Source: Erpobdella octoculata | Lineage: Eukaryota; Annelida; Clitellata; Hirudinida; Erpobdellidae | Reading direction: 5' to 3' | DNA: 64,000 bases | Assembly (NCBI GenBank): GCA_963978895.1 | Contig: OZ022246.1 | Location: forward strand, 11,731,820 to 11,795,819 | Part shown: positions 1-22,553 of the stretch, in pieces | Position numbering within the stretch: the first letter of the stretch is position 1 | How the letters are laid out: each line of letters begins with the position of its first letter | Translations under genes and position numbers: made by a program | Notes under the pieces: model-generated | What the model was told of the DNA's origin: nothing | Database searches by the model: none | What the model saw: only the letters and a program-made list of their open reading frames with translations

Positions 1-1444
1 CAGAAAATGTAAAGATGTACAAATGTATTTTCAATAATATGTATAATACATTTTAATAACAAAATTGTGTTTTTTTTATAAATCCACATCTTTTTTTATC
101 CCCTTTCAAAGATGCGCCTTATATACGAAAAATACGTATTTAGTTTTGTGCGAAGATAAACGAAAAATTTAAAATACAAATTGAGATGAAATGTCCAGGC
201 TGGGTAGTAACTTTCGCGTCGCTTCATGGCAACTGGTCGCATGGCGAAACCTCATGTTACAGCGCCTTTCAATTCGGCGCAAATCATTAAAAAGCTTGCG
301 TGCGAAGTTTTTTAAAAATGAAAAGCTCTGAGAAAGATTGAATTATTTTCTCCGACAGACTTTTAAATTCTTTTTATGCACTTTACTTATTTTATTACAT
401 TTTATTTTTTTTCTCGAAATATCTGCTACTCGTGAACTCTATGTTTCAACGTTTTGAAGAGTTTTTGTTTTAAATTTATCGACCAAGCTACCTAGAAGCA
501 CGTAGTCATGGGTTTAATCAAATAAAATCATTTCTGATAAAAGTAACTCAACGTGTGTTTTTAAATCTTCTAAATTAACTTCCCTGCTAGTTTTGCTTGC
601 GTGTTTGAATATTTGCAAGCCTTTAAAGTGAAATTCGACTAACTTACCGTCTTCCAATCGAACTGAAATTTGAAATATAGGTTCGCTTCTCATGACAATG
701 CATTTTATTGAAGTTTGAAAAATTTCTGAAAATGAGATGCACTATGACTAGAGAGACTATTTAAAATGTTTAAATTTTACATTTTAATTTTAAGAAAACA
801 CATTTTTATTCTGGACTTCGGCTCGGAGAGCATCAGTAGATAGAACAATTCTTGCTCCACTAAACGCTGACATCGAATCCATATTGACAGTATTTGACAG
901 CTTGCTTGCAGGTTCGATGAATGATCATAGTTTTTTGAGAGTCGTATTTTATAGAGTACCTATAGAGTTATAGAGCCCTCGTTTGAAGATTAAACACTGT
1001 TTTGCAATTTTGGAAGCAATTGAATGCTATATGTTTTATGGAAATGACGGAATTAGCTTACAGTGGTGTTATTAGGAGCAACGGAAAATGCGGATTGCAC
1101 TGGGTGGCACATTACCTAGGTAACTTTCTTTATAATGAAAATTTGAGCAGAGTAGCCCTCCCCCCGTTTATCAACTTTTTTACTATAATTATTCCACCCG
1201 CTTTTCAGTCATCTACTAGTTTTGGAGAAAAGGTGACACCATCAACATGAGTTACTACACCAGTTAACCCCAATATTTATGACATCACTGCTAACCGTAA
1301 CTAACAAAAGATCTAATATAGTTTTCTCAACCGGAAAAATCTTCCAATTTTCAGACCTTCCGATATATTTCACTCTAATACTTTCTAATTTTCTAGCTTC
1401 AAGTAGAATTTAGCAGACTATAAACACAGCGACGCAACTAAAAA
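1..1444. other. No recognisable gene
   Basis: AT-rich sequence. I see no convincing exon, RNA gene or transposon end on either strand. An 82-codon open stretch near 1002-1250 has no ATG at its start and no recognisable similarity, so I do not call it a gene. Confidence 0.5.
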
Positions 1445-1504
1445 AAGTTTTTGATGCCTTCAAGAAGTTTTTGATGCCTTCAAGAAGTTTTTGATGCCTT
1501 CAAG
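1445..1504. repeat. 20-bp tandem repeat, 3 copies
   Basis: Three near-identical head-to-tail copies of AAGTTTTTGATGCCTTCAAG. Small non-coding tandem repeat. Confidence 0.9.
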
Positions 1505-1716
1505 CCTTCGTGTGTACATGATGTCATACTGTCACAGTCGTGGTCGTTTGCTTAGAAAAGTGTTTTCGGATCAAACTTTTCTATTTAAATATTTTAGAAA
1601 CAGAAAAAAACATTAATTGAAACACTAAAAACTTTCGTAGGTCGGTGGCCAATCAATCAATCAGCGCGTCATTTTTTAATACAGTGCTTTTTGCGTCGAG
1701 ACGTGCAAGAGCGTGT

Positions 1717-1832
1717 ACCGGGTATATCAAACCCGGATCTGGGTCACCGGGTGTGTCAGACCCGGATCTGGGTTACCGGGTTTATCAGACCCGGACCTGG
1801 TTTACCGGGTATATCAGATCCGGACCTGGTAC
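1717..1832. repeat. 29-bp GC-rich tandem repeat, 4 copies
   Basis: Four imperfect copies of a unit starting ACCGGGTATATCA and ending CCCGGACCTGG. Each copy contains an internal inverted repeat (CCGGGT then ACCCGG), so every unit could form a hairpin. It is an island of GC in AT-rich flanks. Confidence 0.85.
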
Positions 1833-2119
1833 GTGTCAGCTTTTCTTTCCTAGGACTAAACGAATAAAAAAATTATATTAGTGTGCTTATTTTAGCTCAT
1901 TTGTTAAAAACACATTTTTGGACCTACATGAATTATTTCTCGCTAGAGTATAAATAACCATTACACGATTGACATCGTATGCTGTCTTGCAACTCGACCT
2001 GCTCACTCCTTTTCATTTCATTACCAAAGAGAAAAATATTTGTTTAGTACCTAATCTACCTTTCTATTAAATAATAACATGAGCAAAACCGTCGTTTCTG
2101 AAAAAAGGTTGTAACAAGT

Positions 2120-2262
2120 GAATCAAAAATCAAAGATCCGAAAATTTGATAGAATGCATTGTTAATCAGTTTGGAGGTATGTTTAAAATCGATTGCAAAA
2201 TTTGACGATAGACAGACTGAGAGACAGAGAAGTCAAGTTAAGTAAAAGTGTGTAAAAATGAG
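2120..2262. repeat. Dispersed repeat, copy 1
   Basis: This stretch (AAAATTTGATAGAATGCATT through AGTCAAGTTAAGTAAAAGTG) recurs at about 47780-47985 in the same orientation, with a short insertion and a GACA-rich expansion in the second copy. Class unknown. Confidence 0.6.
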
Positions 2263-2646
2263 AAAAATGCAATTGCAGATTTTTCTCTTGCGACGCACAT
2301 CAATTTAGTTGGTTTAAAATAAACTGATTATTATATTAATATATTTTTTTTATATAAAATAGTAATGTTATATTAATTTATTAATGTAATTTTTCAACAA
2401 AAGAAAAATATTACTGTTTTTCCAAATGTCTTCTCTAATTTTGTGAAATCCCGTGCACTTTTCTTATCCGAGAATTAGAGCGCGTTGAACTGATGAACTT
2501 CCGACAGAAAAAAAGGTCACAGACCAATACAAGCAGCTCTGATCCTCTTATGACAAACACAGGCTTCGTTCCAAGAACTGTCGTCGTAGTTTTAAATAGC
2601 GATTGCGCTTGAAACAAAACAATTTAATATTTTGTTCGGATTTCAG

Positions 2647-3593
2647 AATCAACTCCAGGCCTGCTTCTTGCACTTGCACGTGCGAGACGAAAGTCCTCAA
2701 AGGCTCCTCCAGCAAGTACAGTTTATCTGACGATCGGAACCTTCGCAACCACGACGACCACGATTTGTCGTCAGCTGGGATCAGGCAGCGTTTTGATGAA
2801 TCGTTGAGCCGCAATCACGTGATGCCGCCAAATGAATCTCATATCAATCTTGGACAGACAGGGGATCAGTCAAATGCGGAAAACTTCGACAGGTGGGAAG
2901 CAGCAAAATGAAAATTCTGCTAGAGCAGTAACCGCAAAATTCAAGTTTTTGGCTCGTGACTATACCTTAATTTATTTAGTATAGTTAGCTTGAAGTAATG
3001 CTTATAGAATTCTTGAATTGTTTAGACCAAGTATTACCGATTAGAAAATACAATTTTACTGTTTACCCTATCGACATCATGCTGTCTTTTCCTTTGAAAA
3101 TAACTCATTACAAATAGCACAACTTCAGAGGCAGATTTAAGATTATTTGTATGCCATTTAAATTTTAACAAAATTCTTAACAACACCAGCAAATCATTCA
3201 ATGAACTTTATTTACAGTTAACTTTATTTAAAGTTAACTTTTTTCTCATAGCTTCCAGGATGGAAGTTGGGATCAAGCAAAGTAAACTAGAACAATTTTT
3301 GGACTGTGTGTGTATATATATATGTGACGTGGAATACTTTGTGCATAAATAAAGTTCTTCTTTTCGACAGTAACATTCCGTGGCAGAGTCTGCCGGACAC
3401 AATGTGCTACAGGAAGTACTGTACTCATGATTCCGACTGCTGCAAGCAGTACAACAGCTGTGACAAGTCAGCCAAAGTCTGTACGGACTGCTGGCGAGGA
3501 GTCTCTTGCACGACCGACTCGGATTGCTGCTTCAAATTTCCACGCTGTCAAGCTACTCCGATCTCTGGAGTTGGAAAATGTGTTGAAAAATAA
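2647..3593 (+). CDS. Cysteine-rich secreted peptide, two tandem knottin-like modules (last two exons)
   Basis: Two exons join in frame: 2647-2892 (acceptor TTTCAG, donor GTGGG) and 3371-3593 (acceptor TTCGACAG, stop TAA). The first gives about 81 residues, polar and acidic with a small Cys cluster (CTCTC) at its start; it looks like a propeptide. The second gives about 73 residues with 12 cysteines in two six-Cys modules, each with the order C..C..CC..C..C and each carrying DSDCC. Spacings are C-4-C-5-CC-5-C-6-C and C-5-C-5-CC-5-C-10-C. This is the cystine-knot (ICK/knottin) layout seen in secreted defence, signalling and venom peptides; which of these applies cannot be told. The upstream exon carrying the ATG and signal peptide was not found (a phase-2 donor is required). 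The stop codon overlaps an AATAAA signal. The exon pair is inferred from compatible phase and splice sites. Confidence 0.7.
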
Positions 3594-4489
3594 ACGCTTT
3601 AATTTTTTATAAATTGAAATTTCGAACATGCCCTTTATACAGAATGTTCACGTTTTGAGTCAAATGTGATTAAGATATCTTCTAATCTGTAGAACACATA
3701 CAAAATACTTATTCGGTTTTAAAGCATCAATTAAAAAGCATTTCATAAAAATAGTCGACTAAAAGTTGTATTTTATGCTGATGTCGGTACAAAATACCAA
3801 ACTTCAATGCAATGACGTTGAGTGATTTTCAAACTTTGGCAGAAACGAATCTGTGTTATTTCATCGAATGTCAAAACATTCTTCTATCAAAAGAGTAACG
3901 TTGGATTTAACTATTTTTGTTTAGTTAAAAATGTAAACCACTTTTCACTATTTCAACGTCACTTTCAACTTAAGATAATCGTCTAAAATAAATTTTAATA
4001 AAAATAATGTTTCCCTAGATGCGATAATCCTTTTATAAAAAAACTAATAAGAAATAAACATACGAGTTAATGATATTATTTATCGATACCAATTAGTACT
4101 TAAATTAAACCCTGCAAGGCATGATCAATGACGTCAAGTAGGCATATATCTTCCTTTCCACGTCCTCCTCCATGTTTCAATTTCTGGCTACAAGTTCAAC
4201 AGCAGCTTGGACCCTCGGGAGTAGTGATGCAATTTCTACCCGTAATTGAATTTAGCGATTTTTTTCCACGTTTCGGAATTTCGTTATTGCATTCTATAAA
4301 TAGCTTCTTTTTTAGATTTCAAAGGAGCTCCGCAAACTCAGCGGTTATGGAATTACTTAATAATAAGTAATATAAGCATAAGCAATTTCAAATTCAACAG
4401 TTCTAGTTAATATGTATTTTGACTTGTATAAAAAGCAAGTTGGACCAGACAAATAATGCAAACCCTTGTATCGGGTAAACATAATAGTG
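3594..4489. other. No recognisable feature
   Basis: Intergenic AT-rich sequence downstream of the peptide gene. No exon, RNA or repeat was recognised. Confidence 0.5.
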
Positions 4490-4650
4490 GTGACTGGTGT
4501 TCAAACGCCTCGTATGGCAAACGACTAGCAGAAAGAGTGCTTATTACGACGTAAGTTGACAGCACTAGAGAGATGGAGAGAACAGGACACACATGCGGGT
4601 GACAGTTAAAACTCTGTGATCCCATATGAATGAGTCGTTCCTGGCGTTGC
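4490..4650 (+). repeat. Fragment of SINE family B
   Basis: The stretch around GTGATCCCATATGAATGAG matches the 3' part of the SINE copies at 20650-20935 (+) and 45640-45914 (-). Only the tail region is present; no tRNA-like head is visible. Confidence 0.55.
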
Positions 4651-5096
4651 TAGGGTGTATTGCACGTAGCGTATTTGCAGGAGATCAGTAAAAGACCTTT
4701 AGCTTTTGCGTGTAAATTTAAGATATTTAGGTAGTCTTGAACAACGGCCGTTCTTTGAATAAACTAAGAACGGATGGTTTATTTACCTACAAAAAATGTA
4801 ATTTTTTGAAAATTTGCATTAATTGTTTTTTGTATCCCATAAAATTTTGTCCAATAAATGTGAAAATTTAATAGGATGCATTGTTGTTGACAAAAATAAT
4901 ATGCATTAAATTTTAGCTTAATCGGATAATGGGAAGTGGGTTAATTTTGACTTCGAAAATTTGTGGTTCTTATACAAGCATACAAAAAACGGCGAAGTTA
5001 ATAAGTTAATATAAAAGATTTAAATAAAAGATTTAAAAATAAAAAAATTACCAACAAGTGAACCGTAAAAACTTCGTTTTTTAGCAATTCATTAAA

Positions 5097-5296
<200 letters not shown>

Positions 5297-5493
5297 AAAG
5301 GATGGCTAGAAGTCCCAGTCTTTCGGAGCTACTTAACATTAGACTACGACTATGATAGGCTCAGAACTCCTTATTTCGGTTCGACAACTAGACTGCTGCC
5401 AGATAGGTAATTTATGAAGTGAAACATTGCGTTGAAATGTTTCGAGAGGCCACAAATAGGATGACTAACTGTCACCACAAGTAACGCAAATAT

Positions 5494-5600
5494 TTGTAAG
5501 ACTCTACTAGGAATCGAACCCACGTGTCTACGGCAACACCGCCTTGCCTAAATTCAAGCGCTCTTACCAACTGAGCCACCGACCATCCCCAAAAAAGGAT
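5494..5600 (-). mobile_element. tRNA-derived SINE family A, copy 2
   Basis: Nearly identical to the copy at 5199-5296, with the same A box (TGGCTCAGTTGG) and B box (GGTTCGATTCC) on the minus strand. The flanks differ, so this is a separate insertion rather than a local duplication. Confidence 0.8.
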
Positions 5601-6456
5601 GGTCATTTCAAATTTTATGCAATTTTCTTCGGAAAATCGTCGTTTTTGGCTTATAACTTTTTTATTTGTTGAACCGAAGAAAACAAAAATATACCATTCG
5701 ATTCCATTTTTTAAACCCCGTCCAACAACGTATAGCACAGCGCCAGTGCACACAATTTATTTTTTTTATAATTAGCATTGCCAGCCTCGAGGCTAACTTC
5801 ACACACGCATAAAAAAGTAAAGATCAAAAAGTGTGTGTATCAGAGTCTATCATCGTCACGATACCAAGTTATTATTCAAATTATTCTTGGCTGACGAGTT
5901 AACACAATAACATTTAAAAATAGAAAAATGATTACATGATCATGATCATGATCAATCAGTCTTTCACAAAAATGAAATGAAAATATAAAATATCACATTT
6001 TAAAATAGGTCACAAAACTGAATATCTTCCAATTTTCCTTTCAATTCTAAAGTGAAAATTCTTCAATCCTTTAGCACTATAAAAAATAAAATGAATAGTC
6101 ATTAATTTTGATCAATAAACAAATCTTATAATTTGTAAAACCGGACAAAAAAATATTTCAACAGTTACAATTTATTTCATTTTTAAGTTATTAATTATAA
6201 TAATCAAAGCATAATTAAAAGACAATTTTTTGATTTATACAAAAAGTATTTATTACATAGACATTATTACATTAAAAAGATAGTCACAGACCACTTGCTA
6301 CAGATTTGAGGAAATCTGAGGTTGTTTTTGGATTTACGCGCTTTTGTGACTTTTTAAAAAAAGCGCATTATAAATTTACATTTTAATAATTAATTATAAT
6401 GTGAGGACTCTGAAAACCCTCTAAAATGAAATCTCACTACAAAAAGCGACTTAACT
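5601..6456. other. Mostly featureless; 3' UTR of the SKICH-TPR gene at its right end
   Basis: No coding signal. On the minus strand an AATAAA lies at about 6249-6254, so roughly 6230-6456 is the likely 3' UTR of the gene ending at 6457. The rest is AT-rich with nothing recognised. Confidence 0.45.
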
Positions 6457-17283
<10,827 letters not shown>

Positions 17284-17929
17284 TCTGACCGTTCGTTTAA
17301 AAAAAAAAAACAAAATTCGTCATTTTTAACGTGTAAAGCGTTAAACCGTTAAAGTGACCTGAATCACGTTCAAGTTTTAACTTTACCGTATTGTCTTTTC
17401 GATAATGAAATAAAAATTAATGCTACTAATAATTAGTAACTAAACAACTTGAATGCGTGAACTCCGAAAGATAACACCTCAGTATCAACAATAATAACAA
17501 TATTAATATACATCTCTAAATACGCCAAAGGATTGTAATCTCACCTTTAAGTTTAAGCTCTACTCTCACACAACCAAAACGAAATAATTATAGTCACAAG
17601 CAAATATCAATCAAAGGGTTAAACAGATATAAAGGCTTTCAGAAACGTAGACATTTATTTTATTGTCCCGCAAAAATATGAAAATATGGCGATGGCTTAA
17701 ACATTTTAATTAAAATATTTTTTTACAATAGCTAAATAAAATATTTTTTATTAAATCATTTAGATTTATATTTGGTTATTAAATTTAATACAAAATGTAA
17801 ATATAATCTTTTTAGCAAGTTTCATTAGACTTGGTTTAATCGATATTAATTTGTATAGCGCTAATTGCGTAGCGTACAAAAGCGTACAGTCATGAATAAA
17901 AATGTTTTCAGTTTACGACGAAGAGAAGT
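17284..17929. other. 5' flank of the SKICH-TPR gene
   Basis: Upstream of the minus-strand start. Probably holds the promoter, but no TATA box or other element stands out. A homopolymer (A12 on the plus strand) lies just upstream of the chosen ATG. Confidence 0.4.
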
Positions 17930-18190
17930 AGAGTTAGTAAAAGATGCAGAAAGAAAGATTCAGAGAAAAAGACTAGCTAAACTTTTTTTACTTTTGTCCC
18001 TTCTCTGGATTCTGGATTCCTACACCTCTTACTAACTCTACTTCTCTCACTGTTTTCTGTCGTGGTCTTAAAATATATGTTTGATCAGTTCAGGTCCGAG
18101 CGCTATTGAACGCCACGGAAATATCGATTGATTGATTAGTAAGTTTGATTGAGATTCAACTCAGCGTTTCATCCTTTAGTGGTTGATAAA
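17930..18190 (+). mobile_element. 3' end of an L2-like LINE, plus SINE B fragment
   Basis: 17980-18135 matches the 3' end of the LINE at 19080-19625 (CTTACTAACTCTACTTCTCTC, then GAGCGCTATTGAACG and a GATT-type tail). 18139-18190 matches the 3' part of SINE family B (TGATAAATGAGTACCA). Both are short fragments. Confidence 0.6.
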
Positions 18191-18555
18191 TGAGTACCAA
18201 CATCAGTTAAGGGTTAAAGTACCTGTGAGCCTGCGGAGCCATCGACCAATATGCTGGGCTGCCAGCGACATCGTCAACATCGCATACGCTAGTCTTATCT
18301 GCAACGTTTTAATTATAAAGGAGCCCCAAGGTTCTTCACAAAATGCAACTTGAAATTCAAAAACTTTAACTTTTAACTTAAGGAAAAGCGCGTCTAGCAA
18401 AAGAATGCTTTACAGTAAAGATACGAAAGTGGCTAAGATAGGAAGACCAGAACTACGGGGAATGTGTATTAAATTAGGCAGAGCGGGAAAGGGCAATTTT
18501 TAAATGTAAACATTAGCAGACAAATTAAAAAAAAGTCAATGGGGTACAGGTCAAC

Positions 18556-18935
18556 AAGTCGCCGCCCAACTAGTGGCTAGCCAACTAGTCGCCGGGTCAA
18601 CGAATCGCCGGGCCAACTAGTCGCCGTCCAACTAGTCGCCGGCCAACTAGTCGCCAGGCCAACTAGTCGCCGTCCAACTAGTCGCCGGCCAACTAGTCGC
18701 CGGCCAACTAGTTGCCAGGCCAACTAGTCGCCGGCCAACTAGTCGCCGCTCAACTAGTCGCAAGGTCAACTAGTCTCCGGCCAACTAATCGCCGCTCAAC
18801 TAGTCGCAAGGTCAACTAGTCTCGCTCAACTAGTCGCAAGGTCAACTAGTCTCGCTCAACTAGTCGCAAGGTCAACTAGTCTCGCTCAACTAGTCGCAAG
18901 GTCAACTAGTCTCCGGCCAGCTAGTCGCCGGGACA
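18556..18935. repeat. 15-bp minisatellite, CCAACTAGTCGCCGG type
   Basis: About 25 imperfect copies of a 15-bp unit, with sub-blocks in which a longer unit (GCTCAACTAGTCGCAAGGTC and similar) has itself been amplified. No coding support. Confidence 0.9.
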
Positions 18936-19079
18936 GTATGTTTGTACATACACGGAAAAATATTTTATAAAATTATTGATGCTTTGAGTAATTGTTTTAG
19001 AGTTTTACAAAAACAACTAAAAGTGAATTTAGACAATATTGGTATATAAGATGAAGTAATGTAATAAAGTTAAAATAAT

Positions 19080-19625
19080 GAATAAGTAAGCCGTCTCCTA
19101 GTCTCTTCTCTTTTTCTGTCTCGAATTGACTATTGCAATTTTCTCAACTATGATCTACCTGACTCTAACGTTGATCTTCTTCTTAAAGTCTTCAATTGTG
19201 CTGCACGCTTAGTTTTTTTCTCGCACCTCTTACTTTTCTCACATCTCTTGTTCTTCTTCACTGGCTTCTTCTGAAATATAGGGTGATTTTTAAAATTCGC
19301 TTACTAATGGTTAAAATTAAAAATTGCTCTTCTCCATTCTACCTAACTAACTTAATAAAAATCCCTCCTAAGTCTGGTCTTCGATCTTCCTCTCTTAGCC
19401 ACTGTCGTATCTTTTCTGTTTAGCATTCTTTTGTTACACTCTTTTTCCCACTCTGGTCCCTTTCTCTGGAACTCTCTTCCTACTTCTCTTACTAAATCTA
19501 CTTCTCTCACAGTTTTTCGTCGTGGACTTAAAACTTATTTATTTAATTATTTCGTGTCCGAGCGCTATTGAACGATAAGTAAATAGCGCTATACAAATTT
19601 AATCGAATGATTGATTGTCAAAACG
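19080..19625 (+). mobile_element. 3' part of an L2-like LINE (reverse transcriptase C-terminus)
   Basis: The translation gives pieces typical of the C-terminal end of L2/CR1-type ORF2: CAARLVFF, LLHWLLLKYRVIFKI, then PFYLTNLI and LWNSLPTSLTKSTSLT followed by VFRRGLKTYLFNYF and a stop near 19565. Frames shift between these pieces, so it is decayed. The 3' end is a short ATTGATTG tail. The catalytic core lies outside the fragment. Confidence 0.7.
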
Positions 19626-20310
19626 TTATATTTCTGGATTTGTCGGTTTCTCATTTATTAATTTTATTTTAAATGACAATTTCTTAAATTTGTTTATGTT
19701 TAATATTTATTTAATTGTATTTGATTTTTTAAAATACCTTATAATTATCTCACCCCCGGACTTGCTTGCAAACCTTGAATGAGAAACCATTATTTTTTTC
19801 ATTTTTCCGTTTCTTGTCACTGCCAACTAGTTGCCGCTCCAAGCCAATGGAGGAGATATAAGCCCCCCGTACCTTTTAATCCTGCTCAGCATACAATATT
19901 ATGGAAATGTATGCACCACTTAAATCAGTAAAGAATTTAAATTAAAATCCGATTTGTAAATTTTTTTGGACATCCCAAACTGCCATTGGACGAACTGCGG
20001 TAAAGCTAGCAGACACTCGTAACACGGTGAAAAGCTTATGAAATGCACGGGGAAAGCTAACAGACACTCAAATTATTTTATTTAAATATAAAAAAGAAAT
20101 ATCGGTAATGTTAGACAATTAAATTTTAAAACTGATAGGGTTGAAATAAAAAACCGACAACAACAATTTGAAAAGATATTTGAGATTTAATTTGCATTTA
20201 CCATAAGGTAAACAAAAATATACGGAACCACCAAAAGTTTTAGGAAATCATTTTCAGTTACTAAAACGTTTTATAAATAATTTTAAGCTTCTATTTTAAC
20301 TTTATTTGTA

Positions 20311-21770
20311 CTCTTACACAGAGGCGTGGATTCAGCAAAATCTTGAGGGGGGCGAAGATTTTTTAAATTTAACCTAGAGAATCATCAAACTAAAATGAAC
20401 ATGCCAATATACACTAGCCTGTTGCATTTTCATGTAAGACATATATTAATTAAAAAAACAGTATACAAAAGTATTAACTTTTATTTAATATTGAACGCAG
20501 ACAAAAAAACTTTTAAATTATGAATGTAACAAAGGGTATCGATGTTCTTTAATTTTGGCAAAATTGTTCACTAAATCATCAAGATCAAATGTTTTTTCTA
20601 AGTCATGTTCCACTGCCATCAGTAATGAAATATTAAGTCTTTCGTCGCCACACGTTGATCGGTTCAATTCCGGGTTTGATTCCAGGTTCGGGCACGTAGT
20701 TTCCTTGAGCAAGAAATCAACTCACACTGTTCAGGCCAACTCAGCCTTTCATTCTTCACTGGTCGATAAATGAGTACCATGCAGTTTCACGACTGGGGTG
20801 TAATAGAGTTCGGCATATTCCGATTTCGGATACATGTGTGGGTGGCAGGAAACTATGTAATCCCATATGCACGAGCCGTTCCGGCGCCTCTGAAGTTTCA
20901 TAACACTACAGTGCGCCTTACAAATTTTCTACTACTGATACTACTTAGATAAGTCTTCACATGTTTTAAAACTGAACAAAATTGTTCATTTGCTGCAGTG
21001 CTAACAGGTAATGTCAGCACAATTTTTAATAATTTTAGAACTTCTGAATAAGCACATGGAAATTGCTCTAGTTGTGATTTAACTCAGGAAGATCCAAAAC
21101 CTTTCCTTCAGACTGACAACAGGTTCCATGAAACGATTTTGCAGCTTATGTATTTGTGATCGAAAACTACTTCATCATAATGAAATCGGTATAAATTGGC
21201 AAGAGTTCCGCATTTTTCCACATCTAAAAATTGCTTACAGTTATGATGGTCAAAAGCTTGAATAGCATTAAAAACGACCCATTTTATGCAAAAGGCCAAT
21301 TAAACTCAGCTACAAATCTATCCAAAATGCTATAATATAATCTTTACATTTTTTTCAAAGAAGCTAACTGTTTGGCTTGTTACATCTCTTTTTCCTATAG
21401 TGCTGCTTGATAAATAATCTTTAAAAAATGATGAGATTTTTTTTGATCGTCTTGGTAGAACTGAGGCTGCATCTGATGTGCTCGTATCAAAATCAATTTC
21501 GATTTCGGCAAATTTTTCAAATTTCATTGCCTGTTTTAATAATAAATTCCATGCAGTTTCAGATCTTTCGGCTTCAAGATATTAGCAGAAATATATGATA
21601 TAACTAAGTAGATATAATTCAAAAGGTATGAAAAATTTTACGTTTATCAACTAGTCTAAATACTCAATTGTGAGTGAGCTAATAAAAATAGTTTTTCTAT
21701 TTGGTGGAAAAATCTTGGGGGGGGCCGTGGCCCCCCTCAGCCCCCCCCAATCCACGCCTCTGCTCTTACA
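20311..21770 (-). mobile_element. hAT DNA transposon, decayed, with perfect 8-bp TSD
   Basis: Element 20319-21762 begins CAGAGGCGTGGATT and ends with its exact reverse complement AATCCACGCCTCTG. It is flanked by perfect 8-bp duplications CTCTTACA (20311-20318 and 21763-21770), the hAT signature. Transposase remnants lie on the minus strand: about 21527-21330, 21299-21108 and about 21060-20950, where the hAT dimerisation region is recognisable (LTLPVSTAANEQFCSVLKHV). After the SINE it resumes at about 20650-20520 (DERLNISLLM, then DLDDLVNNFAKIKEHR). Internal deletion and stops make it non-functional. Confidence 0.88.
20650..20935 (+). mobile_element. SINE family B nested in the hAT element
   Basis: This block interrupts the C-terminal hAT transposase between YLSS and DERLNI. 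It contains GGTTCAATTCC (B-box-like) and the family B body shared with 45640-45914 (TTGAGCAAG, TGATAAATGAGTACCA-like, ATCCCATATGCACGAG). Insertion order is clear: hAT first, SINE second. Confidence 0.75.
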
Positions 21771-21834
21771 ACATATACAAAATTCAAAACTTAGAACCAA
21801 AGCGGACTCCTTACTGATTTACAACCGATGTTGC

Positions 21835-22510
21835 AAAACTTATATCTCGGTAACTATTATTGTCAAATTTTTGATTTAAATTTTAAAATTCAGTTCAATC
21901 ATGTATCAACAACGTATCAAAAATTCAGAAGCCGACAATTACTTTTACTACCTAGCAGACACTCAGGTAATAGACCCCTCTCTGATTTACGCTTTAACAA
22001 CACCGATATTGCAGAGCTAATATCTCGGTAACTATTATTGTGAAAATTTTTATTTAATTTTATACTTTAGTACAATTATGTTTCTACAAAATATCAAAAA
22101 TTCAAAAGCCGACAATTACTTTTACTACCTAGCAGACACTCAGGTAGTAGACCCCTCTCTGATTTACGCTTTAACAACACCGATATTGCAGAGCTAATAT
22201 CTCGGTAACTATTATTGTGAAATTTTTTATTTAAATTGTAAAATCCAGTTCAATCATGCTTCTACAAAATATCAAAAATTCAGAAGCCGACAATTACTTT
22301 TACTACCTAGCAGACACTCAGGTAGTAGACCCCTCTCTGATTTAGGCTTTAACAACACCGATGTTGCAGAGCTAATATCTCGGTAACTATTATTGTCAAA
22401 TTTTTCATTTAAATTTTAAAATCCAGTTCAATCATGCTTCTACAAAATATCAAAAATTCAGAAGCCGACAATTACTTTTACTACCTAGCAGACACTCAGG
22501 TAATAGACCC
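21835..22510. repeat. 178-bp tandem satellite, ~3.8 copies
   Basis: The marker CTCGGTAACTATTATTG recurs at about 21846, 22024, 22201 and 22379, giving a period of 177-178 bp. Copies also share CCTAGCAGACACTCAGGTA and GACCCCTCTCTGATTTA. Related GCAGACACTC pieces occur at 19990-20070. It directly precedes a Helitron 5' end. Confidence 0.88.
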
Positions 22511-22553
22511 CATTTCTGACACATTCGTTGTCGCAAAACTTTATATATATATA

